From: Chimonanthus salicifolius
Lineage: Eukaryota; Streptophyta; Magnoliopsida; Laurales; Calycanthaceae
Assembly (NCBI GenBank): GCA_013350335.1
Contig: CM023533.1
Coordinates: forward strand, 35,272,170 to 35,336,169
Direction of reading: 5' to 3'
Length of the DNA: 64,000 nucleotides
A program made the position numbers and the translations under genes. This document shows positions 48,710 through 58,259 of the stretch, piece by piece; the first letter of the stretch is position 1; each line of letters starts with the position of its first letter. The notes beneath the pieces are model-generated. The model saw nothing but the letters and a program-made list of their open reading frames with translations. It did not search any database and had not been told where the DNA came from.

Positions 48710-51700
48710 TGTCACGTCCTGAACCCAGATGTCGGCCCGGAACGCGACTAAATTTTTTTTTTTTAAACAATAAACTCTAATTACCCAACATCATAACTGG
48801 GCTGGATCTTCAAGATTACCAAAACCCAATCGTAGAAAATGTCACACGTGCTTTTCACACATGGACTCAAACATATACCATATGTCCCCATATACAACCC
48901 ATATCACACAACGAATATTTTCATTTGTCTCATCAGTGTTACGCACGAAAACATAGTGGATATAATGTATACGACATTAAAACTTACAGATATAAGTTTC
49001 TTATGCCACATGAGGCATATTTATTACAAATACTCAAACATATTTAAGCAAGCAAATGGTTTTCACGTGCGGAAAACCTTAGGAACTTCTAAGTTCGACT
49101 TTCAACGAGGCACCACTGGTCCCTCCAATACTTCCTCTGGTTCAGATCCTACATTGTAAGGGACGTGAGCAACAGCCCAGTGGGGAGAACTCACCATAAA
49201 ATCCAATGATTGTAATACAACAATGCATAAGCAATGCATGTCATAGAAAAACATGTTATATCCCATTTTCACCCTAGGATCATCTTCTAAGGTTTTTACT
49301 CAGATTGTATTGTTAACACTGGGGTCGGTCCCCAGCCATGTTACAACACCGGAGTCAGCCTCCATTTAAAGTTCCAACCAGAACTAATATTAATTCCTCC
49401 ACGGAAATAATATCGCAACTTACAAGTGCATACGGTCTCCACGACGCGGTCTACTAGCCCATCTAACACCAACGGTTGATGGCGGTCGACCACAACCTAC
49501 TAACACGTCCAACCCAACGGTGTTCGGCTAATCTCAGCAATTATAGCGAAACGACAAATATCAAACTTTACAAAGTTATTATCTTCCACAGATTTAACTT
49601 ATGAACATAATTATCACATGGAAATGTCAAATGGATGATAATGCATGATTTCCAATGCCCTCCTTACACAGGGACTTATTCTGAGAGAACCATCATATTT
49701 CAGCCTTATCCATTTGGTGTATCCAATACCAATACAAGAAATCAATAAAATAATCAATATCACACAACATATAAAACTGGATTTAATAACACGAATGCCT
49801 TCACCCAGTTTTTTATCCGACAATTCCCAGACACTCCATGGGTCCATACTGCGTTAGAGACTACAAGTCTTTGACTCCCCGACACCATTTTAACGCCTAC
49901 ATTCTAAATAGTTAGAACATTTACATCCCTTACATGTAGGCAGTGTCAGGTCTCGTATTCTGGACCTATATAGTCTTTTCCATCTTTAATTGACCATTGG
50001 TCCCATTTCAATCTGGTGTTAGCGGGTTTAACATATAACACAATACAAGTGTTGGTTCGAGTCTCCTCACCTTCTCCGGTTGAATTTTTCACAGAAAATC
50101 TGTAAGATAGAGTAAAATGTATAAATTTTCTATTTATCAGTATATACACATAATAATTTCCCAAACCCCGTGCTATTTTTCTAGAAAACATGATATGTGT
50201 AGTGAGTCACCTAGCCTCTTTCTACTCCTTTAAATTATGTTAGAAAGTTAGTTGTCAGCCATTCAAAATATTACAATAAAATGAAAAATGTAAAGTACTC
50301 AGTGCCTTCTCTCGTATTGTCTTCTGGAGAAAGGACCATGGAGACGTATTGTGAGAGGCCCAGAGGGTATAGAGACAGTAAAGTAAATAAAAGTACTCAG
50401 TGCCCTATCCTCGTATTGTCTTCTAGAAGAAGGACTATGGAGACGTATTGAGAATGTGGCCCAGAGGGTATAGAGACAGTAAAGTAAATAAAAGTACTCA
50501 GTGCCCTATCCTCGTATTGTCTTCTGGAAGAAGGACCTTGGAGACGTATTGAGAATGTGGCCCAGAGGGTACAGTACAGGAATTTAAACACACAAGGCGG
50601 AAAAATAAACACACAATAGTCAGCTGGGGTTAATCTTTTCCCCGATTTTACTTAGGGTCAAAAATTATATTTTGAACGTAAAATAATACGAATCTTGAGG
50701 GTAAAATTTAAATTTTAAGAGGAAATCTATTTTTCCTTCATTTAAAAAAAATCTCATTTTTTTGAATCCCAATACTAAGCTATTTTACTCCTAACTTGCT
50801 ATGGAGTTAATAAAAATAAAAATAGAATTATTTCGATACATTGGGTGCAAAATTCTGTGTAAGATTGACTAAATTTGAAAACCCTTAAACCAATTCAGGA
50901 AACCCGAACAGTTCGGCTGCTGCTGGTATGGCCAAAGCAAGAGAAAGAACAAGAAAGAAAAGAAAAATAGGAGAGAGAGGGCTTACTGTTTTTGAAAGAG
51001 GGAGTGAGAGCAAAACAGCATAGGAGTTTTTTTTTTCTTTTTACGTTCTGGCTTCCTCGTCGATTACACCTATTTATAGGCAACCGTATGAATTTTTTAA
51101 TCATACAAGTTGCCTAAGCTATTCATTAGCTTTAGGATTTTGATAACTTATGCATTTATTATTATATATATTAATATTATTATTACAACTACCGCACAGT
51201 GACATAGGCAATTGGCGGTGTTGTATTCTTCCAGCACAACTAAAAGCTACATCCGTAGCTTTGAAACCTATCTTTCGTTTGGTTTCTGATATTATTTTAT
51301 AATATAATATTAGTTTATTCTTTTTACTATTTACATCTATTTCCTTTCTTTTATCGGGGTATTTCAGGGTCTCACTAAATTGATACAATTGTTTCAGTAG
51401 GTCAGGTATTAAAAACTGAGCATGGTATTAAATTTGGGGTGAAATCTATCTCAAAAACCCAGTGTTTTCGCTAAAAATCACCGTTTTAACAAAATCTCCT
51501 AATCTTCAAGATTCTTTTTGAAAGTATCCAACATTATAGTTTGATAAAGTAAATTTGTCTGATAAAAACATCCTAAAGTTTCAAAGTGTTTTAAAATAAA
51601 AAACCACATTTTTCAAGTGAAAGAATATTCAATGGCCCATATTTCATGGCTTAAAATAAATATCAAAAAGTAACTATTTTAGAGTGTAAAGAAATAAATA

Positions 51701-52159
51701 TCTTATTTATAATACAGATTGAGTACTGACTCTCTCTGTATATTTTTAGGACTTCTTCTACCTTGTCAAATTGGGATTTTACCACTTTAAAACTTAGGGG
51801 TAAAATAAATTAGCGAAATTATAGCGAGATTGGCATGTCATTAGGTCTGGAATTTAAAAATAATGCATAATATAAAATTTGAAGTTCAAACTAAGTCAAA
51901 TGACTGAGTTTATACAGCATCTAAGGTTTAAGCTTGAAATAATATTATTATTATATTCATAACTCACCCATATACCTTTGGAATTTAATTAAAAGAGTTA
52001 TCGGATTCGGATCGAGTCAAACTCAGATCCGTTGAAGAACTTATTTGATACTCTTTACGATTAGAGGAAAATAATTCATAATTAACGGAAAAAAAATAAA
52101 AATTATTAATTAATCATAATTAATCATAATTAATTCTTAAATTGGGATGGGGTATTAGA
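48710..52159. mobile_element. 3.45-kb TGTCACGTCC...GGTATTAGA element (solo-LTR-like)
   Basis: Perfect 5-bp duplication CATTA (48705-48709, 52160-52164). Left end TGTCACGTCCTGAACCC, right end GGGGTATTAGA (expected TTACA). Same orientation and family as 42921-46123. Contains a ~100-bp tandem repeat (50295-50590). Nested inside the LARD-like insertion. No coding region. Confidence 0.8.
50295..50590. repeat. ~100-bp tandem repeat, three units
   Basis: Units begin AGTACTCAGTGCC at about 50295, 50394 and 50493 and contain TCGTATTGTCTTCTRGA, GGAGACGTATTG and CCCAGAGGGTA. High identity between units 2 and 3 suggests recent expansion. Confidence 0.85.
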
Positions 52160-54107
52160 CATTAGTTTAGAATGTTTTATTAATGTTTGCATATTTGTAT
52201 GAATGTTGTATGGTAATTTAAGACTGCATTTTCACAATATTTAGAAAAATAAGATTAGTAAATTTGGTTCATGCATTTTCCTAAAAAAATCAATTAAGGA
52301 ACCATCAGGCTAGATTTCAGGGTTTCATGCTCAATAGGAACCTTTTCAATCTAAATTAATTTTGTAACCGGTGAATATTTTTTCTTCAATTATGGTGTCT
52401 AGGATTAGTTCTGTCACCAAGGTGTAAAGAGCCTAAGGATAAGTGGAAACTTAAGGAAGATGCCGTGTGCTCCTCCACTTACCTGGGAACTTACCTGGCC
52501 ATGATTGTGGTTAAACTCTCATCGGAGACTTAGATTATTTGGAGAGAAAAGTAGGAGGCAGTTTAGAGACCTAGGTTAATTTAGGTTTTTATTTTTAGTT
52601 TTAGGTCATTTATTTTGTTTGAATTTGTTTTTGTCTTTTTTTGTCCTTGTTGGTGAAAATGAGTGTTTGGAGACGCGATTGGTTAGAATTGAGTCTCCAA
52701 ATTGTGTAACATCCAGTCAGTCATCAAACCATTATTGGCGACAGTAGGGTTTGTGAGGTCATGGCAATTTCAACGTTAGAACCTACATTAGAACCCAATC
52801 GTTGTAACTATGGTGAGGAGAGTCTGACCATTATACAATTTCTTCCCTACACAGAGCCACCCAAGTTACCTAAATCACCATAATCACCATCTTAGGTCAA
52901 TTGTTGTGTCCGTCAGTCTAGAGTCAGTCTAGTTTAGAATTCTTGTTTTAGGTCCATTATGAGTGAACCCTTTTAAATACAGGCCATTTTTTGATCGTTT
53001 GAGCCTTCATGCCTACCTATCTTTGGTCAAAATTTATCCTGATAGTTCCCAGTTGAGCCTTTAAGTTAACATGTTTTCTTGATCAGCCATATTTACCAAG
53101 CCCAACTCCGATTTTAGAGTTTGAGCCTCATTAAAAATATATCTTGACCTATTCATAAAAAAGGTTAGCGATGACAAATATTGGGATGATACAAAAAAAA
53201 AAAAAAGAGCACAAGAAAGTAAAAGAAGAAAACAGTACAAACAGAAAGGGAACATCCTGACGTCAAAAGAAGGATATGAAAAAGAAAGAAAAAAAAATGA
53301 ATATTTTGAAAAGTGCTGAAAAAAAAAAAAATAGCGGAAGAAATATCCCGTTATATATCTTAAAGACCTCTAACCTTTTTAAAATATTTATTCTTAGAGT
53401 TTTATTATTCTTCTTTGATTTGACCCGATCTCAAGCCAAGTTTCGTCCTATTAAAAGTCCTCTTGATCTTAAGTTGAAATATGGTATTTCATGTGGAGAA
53501 TAGAGGAAGAAAAATGATAATGTATAACTCAACGTTCTCAGGAAAGTGGCGTCTATTCATGAGATCCAACAATTATTTTCTTTGTCATGTACTGTCTTTC
53601 TAATACATATGTGAGAAATTTTGAATTTGAATACACAAACTCTGCTCACATATACGTTTGAGAGAAAATAACCCAACCTCTGAGCGTTAATCTTTCTGAG
53701 AGATATCTAATGATGTTTGAAGTCAAAGCGTATTTTCTGATGTTGGGTACGAAACTTGTGTCTATTTGGAAAAGAAAACTAAATTTAATATTGGCTAAGC
53801 ACACACTACACTTCGAATATAAGTCTTATAAAATAAATTTTGGAATCGTATGATGTCTAAATCTTTATGAACTTGTTTTTGCCGAATCTGAAACTAAGAC
53901 TATACAAAATTGATGTTTGTGGGTGTCATCACTGAAAACCTTCACGAGACTATAACTCGTCCACTAGGGGTAACCTAGGGGTTTAAAGGCTTGTTGCATA
54001 CGCTAAATGCAATCGAGAGTGCCAGCGAAAAGTGGTATAAATTAGAATTTGAATGTCTAGTTTTTAGTTTTTGTTTTGCTCGAGGACTAGCAGACATGAT
54101 TAATAAA

Positions 54108-54520
54108 AAAAATTGCGTAGAATTGATTGTAGGTTAGTAAAAGATGTAGTAGAAAATGATGTGAAAATCTAGCTTCTAAACAAATATTCATGCAAGCAAT
54201 CCTATCAATATTTGTTTTCGATATTAAATATATCCAAGGTGAAACTGACTACCTTCATGATTTCTTATCTGGAGAATTTCTTCAAAGAAGGATAAATAAT
54301 GGCCATGGAGTAGTAGCATCCACAATAGGATTTAAAAGGAAAAAAGAAGATTCCTGCATAGAATTTCTTCAAAGAAGGATAAATAATGGCCATGGAGTAG
54401 TAGCATCCTCAATAAGATTTAAAAGGAAAAAAGAAGATTCCTGCAGATAGTCGGTCATCTTTGTTTTTAGAAGATCCTAGCCTCCACAAAATATTTGAAG
54501 GATCAAAATATCTAACTATG
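54108..54520 (+). mobile_element. endogenous pararetrovirus remnant, piece 3 (RNase H end)
   Basis: Reads KDVVENDVK, ASKQIF, then the 86-residue open stretch AILSIFVFDIKYIQGETDYL-HDFLSGEFLQRR, matching the end of caulimovirid RNase H. An 87-bp unit (54274 and 54361) is duplicated in frame, giving EFLQRRINNGHGVVAS twice. Ends at the MITE at 54529. Confidence 0.75.
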
Positions 54521-54528
54521 GAAAAAAT

Positions 54529-54888
54529 TAGAGGTAAAGATATCGGTCGATACGAAACGTATCAGTTGTACACAGTATTTCTCGGCCGATATATTAACGA
54601 TATATATTGTCCGATATCGGCTGATATTCATAATAGGTCTTTTAAAAAAAAAAAAAATTCAAAACAGTGGTGGGTCCGAGTTGATATTTCAGCCGATCTT
54701 AGACCAATATCGGCCCAGATATCGGCCGATATTTTCGTTTTCAATTTTTTTTTTTAAAAAAAACAGCTTCCTTTTTGGTTTTTTATTTATTTTTAATTCA
54801 GAAAAAATAAAATAATAATAAAATATTGATATTACAAAAAAAAGAGAGAGAGAGAAATTTATCGGTTTAGCCGAATTTTGCACCCCTG
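54529..54888. mobile_element. CGATATCGG-type hAT MITE (360 bp)
   Basis: Flanks GAAAAAAT (54521-54528) and GAACAAAT (54889-54896) agree at 7 of 8. Ends TAGAGGTAAAGATATCGG and, reversed, CAGGGGTGCAAAATTCGG. Interior packed with ATATCGGCC / GGCCGATAT and poly(T). Relative at 37888-38082. Confidence 0.78.
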
Positions 54889-54896
54889 GAACAAAT

Positions 54897-54985
54897 TGTA
54901 CAAGAAATAGAGCCCGACGATCTTGATAAATCCCTCAAAGAAATCCTTGAGAAGATTTTTTGTCCAAAAATGCATCATGAAACCC
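54897..54985 (+). mobile_element. endogenous pararetrovirus remnant, piece 4
   Basis: Short coding-like stretch (EIEPDDLDKSLKEILEKIF) between two MITEs that both target the viral sequence. Attribution rests on position and an open reading, with no diagnostic motif. Confidence 0.4.
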
Positions 54986-54993
54986 CATGCTAT

Positions 54994-55314
54994 TAGGGAT
55001 GAAACTTAAAATCCGACCCAAGAAATCAATGGGTTTAGGTTATGTATTTGTACATCTCAGGTCGAGTTAGGTTGGGAAAAATAAAATTCCTATGAAATTT
55101 GGGTCGAGTCGGGTTGAGAAATTTAAAAGCAACTCGATCTGACCCGAGAGCACCAAGTCATAAAACAACACTTGGATTGAGTCTGGTCAGAAATTCGGAT
55201 TGGGTTGAGTTTAGTAACTCGGGTTGGCAATGCGAGTCGGGTTCAATAAATTTTGACATAAGTTAAGTTGGATTTATTAAAACTTAACCCAACTAGACTC
55301 GAGTTTCGACCCTA
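54994..55314. mobile_element. ACCCGACCC-type hAT MITE (321 bp)
   Basis: Ends TAGGGATGAAAC and, reversed, TAGGGTCGAAAC. Flanks CATGCTAT (54986-54993) and CATTTTAT (55315-55322) agree at 6 of 8. Interior repeats GGGTCGGGTT / AACTCGG. Same family as 42617-46208. Confidence 0.75.
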
Positions 55315-55322
55315 CATTTTAT

Positions 55323-55550
55323 ATACACAACCAACGATTACATTTGTTACTCCAAATTGACAATTTTACAATTAATTAATGACAAAAATTGGTGTCAACC
55401 TTGGTTCAAAACCAAATCTATACGGACGGGAAAGCCAAACATATTTAATTATTGAGATTATATCCATGTTTGGAATAATAGTATTTTTTTCCAAAATAAG
55501 GATGATGACTTTTCATGGTTCATTAGATTTTAAGACAGAGATAACAAAAC
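55323..55550 (+). mobile_element. endogenous pararetrovirus remnant, piece 5 (tentative)
   Basis: One frame reads FKTKSIRTGKPNIFNY and NSIFFQNKDDDFSWFIRF with a few stops. It lies between elements that interrupt the viral sequence, so it probably continues the polyprotein downstream of RNase H. No catalytic motif. Confidence 0.45.
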
Positions 55551-56571
55551 TGTAATGATCCGAAGTTTCAACCTTGGTAACTTAATGTAATGTTTTCAGA
55601 ATATTTTGAATAAAATTTGGAGTTTTGAATTCAAATTGGAAATTGATGAGAAAATTGGAGATTAATTAACAAGATTAGAGAAGTGATTAATAAATTAAGT
55701 GAAATTAATGGTGATTAAATCAAATTAGAATTTAATTTCAAAACCATCTGATGAGGCATAATTTAATTAATTGGGATAAGTCGATGAGGTAGTGAAAATG
55801 CCACATGGCAAGATAAGGATGAAAGCAACATCACCACCCCATATTTAGTTTGGATCAATAAGTGCTTTCCACCTCACCTCTTTTCCTCAATTCTCTTTTT
55901 CTATCCTCCTCCTCCTTCTTTCTCTCTAAAAGTATGAAGCAAGAGAGAGAGATGGAAATTGCTCTTCCTCTTCATCTATTTGGTGCAATCTTTTTTGAAA
56001 GCTTCGACCTTGAAAAAATGAAGGAAGGACTTGAAAACTTGATTAGAGCTTTAACAAGTAGATTCTCTAGTCTTTTTGGTTATTTGATTTAGATGTTAAA
56101 ATGTTTCATCTCTTAATCTAAGTTTTTTTATCAAATAAAATATGAAGAGAATCTAAGAAATAGAGTGTAATAAAGAAATAATGGAAAGTAGTAGGTATTT
56201 TCATAAAATGGAGACGAGGCTGGACCAACTGGCAACCAAGCATGAACGAGATGAGCGCGAGAAGGAATTGTGATTAAGATAGTTTGTTTCAGACTTTGGG
56301 AATAATGTAATTTGTTGGAGTGTTCGTTTTAGAAATGTGATAACTTTAACTCTTAGACTTGAATTGTGGTTTTGTATTTGACTTATATTAATATTGAGGT
56401 ATTCCTTATTTTTGCTTTGAGACATGTTCATCATTCATGCAATATATAAATGTTTTAATTTTCGTTGGTTATTTCTAGCATGTGCAAAGGTTATTGTGGA
56501 TTTCAATATACACATACGTCAGGTTGAACCAATTGAGAGTCAAGTTTTCGGACTCAACTCATATCGTGACG
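55551..56571. mobile_element. candidate TGTAAT...GTGACG element (1.0 kb)
   Basis: Starts TGTAATGATCCGAAG and ends CATATCGTGACG, matching the two end types of the TGTMA family (TGTAATRCCCCG; reversed TGTCACG). No convincing flank duplication. Leader-like CT-rich block at 55870-55930. A smaller or deleted member of the family. Confidence 0.45.
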
Positions 56572-56635
56572 TCCATTCCTCTCCACTGAAATATTCATAA
56601 TTTATTAATCTGGACTTAATGGGAGAGAGAGGGGC

Positions 56636-56862
56636 ATTAAAAAACTCACAATTTTCATGTCTTAAAAGTTTTATGATCTCCGTCAATGGTGGTTTGGTTT
56701 GTAGACATATTTTGGAGTCAAATTTGATATTGTGCCTAAAGTTTTTAAAGATTTATTTCACAGGTTTATTCACAAAGCAAATTTAGAGGATGAAAATTTA
56801 TTTCTAAGCTTTAAGATGATGGCCTTGATAGTAGATCATAATATTTCATAGATTATTCAATA
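56636..56862 (+). mobile_element. endogenous pararetrovirus remnant, piece 6 (tentative)
   Basis: A mostly open frame includes KFYDLRQWWFGL, FGVKFDIVPKVFKDLFHRFI and NLFLSFKMMALIVDH with one stop after FGL. It follows the pattern of pieces 1-5 in order and orientation. I could not assign a domain. Confidence 0.45.
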
Positions 56863-56998
56863 GAGGTGTAATAAAAGTAAGTTGATTTTCCCTCCATGTT
56901 TGACTCGATCTATCCGTTAGAGTCATTTCTCCATCAACTATCAACCGATACCTTTACTTTCCTAGTTATTAAGGAGGTCAAAATAAGAATATTTATCC

Positions 56999-57351
56999 TT
57001 AAATCTCGACTCGAGTTGATATACATAGAATCCCATCCGACTCGAATCGAATTCTCAATTCGAATTTCACAACCCGACCAAACCCGAATTCTAATTCGAA
57101 TCAACCTGAATTCTGACCCGACCCATATTCTGAACCCATTTTAGTCTAATTTAGCCAAGTCGGGTCGGGTTGTGTCAGGTCGGGTCAGGTTAACTTGTAA
57201 AATCCTCATCCTGACCCGACCCGACCCGAATTTCATGCGGGTTTTTATCTTCTCAACCCGATTCTACCTACTGATCCGACATTCTCAATCCGATCCGCAT
57301 GATTTTTCGGGTTGGATCATGTCGGTCAGGCTAAAAACCGACCCGAATTGC
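56999..57351. mobile_element. ACCCGACCC-type hAT MITE, third copy
   Basis: Dense GGGTCGGGT / ACCCGACCCG arrays (57150-57240). The right end, reversed, is AGGGCTGCAATTCGGGTCGG, the family end. The left end is uncertain; TATTTATC at about 56991 and TATTTATA at 57352 may be the target duplication (7 of 8). Confidence 0.6.
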
Positions 57352-57359
57352 AGCCCTAT

Positions 57360-58069
57360 TTATACTAAACATCATTCTAATGGCTAAATTCCGAATATAT
57401 ATATATATATATATAAAGGGAGGATTAGAAAATTTTCATTCATCACTGCTCCTATGCCACCTTAAAATAAAAGGCGTGATCCTTAGTCAAAATTAAAGCT
57501 TATCAATCACAAATACATATTACATTGAAATTCAATATCCCATTAAGAATTTGAGATTCTATAAAATGTTAAAATAAAAAAGAAAATAGAAATAATTTTC
57601 AAAATCCAATGCTACCATATAAAATTTGGATGATGGCGACCCTTCTACTACTAATCCAAATATTCACCAGTAAAATTATAAATATTCATTTTATGTGAAA
57701 ATCAACATATACAATAATCTAATTTGCAACTCCATTCAGATAATCACGAAATCAAGATCACCTGCTGTTCCTCTGGTCATGTTTCTTGCCAACGAATCAA
57801 CGTTCAAGGAAGAAAAGGGTTTAAGACGGCAGGAAATCTGGCTTTGATATAAAATGATCTCTTCCCCAGTCCCCATTGCTTGTAATGTCCAATGAACCTT
57901 CATCCTTCGGCTTCCACGACCTCTGCTTCTCTTTCCCTTTCTCACCAAGCAAAGAATCTCTCTCTCTCTCTCTCTTTTCCATAGGAGGAAGTAAGAAGCA
58001 AGGAAGAAGCCATATTGGGTTGAATTGTGAATCTTGTCAAATCCAAAGAGTCAGATAGAGGCGCAAAAA
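57360..58069 (+). promoter_or_regulatory. HASTY upstream region and 5' leader
   Basis: Between the MITE and the HASTY start codon. A TA-repeat ends TATATATAAAGGG (57396-57421), possibly TATA-like but 650 bp from the ATG. The CT-rich leader at 57915-57980 is typical of a plant 5' UTR. No upstream in-frame ATG precedes 58070, which decides the start. Confidence 0.5.
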
Positions 58070-58183
58070 ATGGAAGAGAGCAGTGCTGCTGTAGCAAGCA
58101 ATGTGGTCCGAGCCATAGCAGCAGCCCTAGACTGGACCTCCCCTCCTGATTCTAGAAAAGCCGCCGTCTCCTACTTAGAATCC
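58070..58183 (+). CDS. HST: HASTY exon 1
   Basis: 38 codons from ATG at 58070. The donor GTGAGTT is followed within 10 bp by a long CT microsatellite. Confidence 0.92.
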
Positions 58184-58188
58184 GTGAG

Positions 58189-58259
<71 letters not shown>

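Larger units (their letters stand above)
46567..54100 (+). mobile_element. LTR-retrotransposon-like insertion with tRNA-Asp primer site, no coding domains
   Basis: 46567-48120 looks like a 1.55-kb LTR (TGAAATTACC ... TTTCACA). It is followed at 48130-48147 by TGGCGCCGTTGCCGGGGA, the tRNA-Asp primer site used by plant Tat/Athila-type gypsy elements. The rest, excluding a nested element at 48710-52159, has no gag or pol. Near 54070 TTTTGCTCGAGGACTAGCA resembles the 3' end of such internal regions, but no second LTR is seen. A large non-autonomous derivative (LARD-like) truncated at its 3' end is the best reading. The right edge is approximate: pararetrovirus coding resumes by ~54108. Confidence 0.6.
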
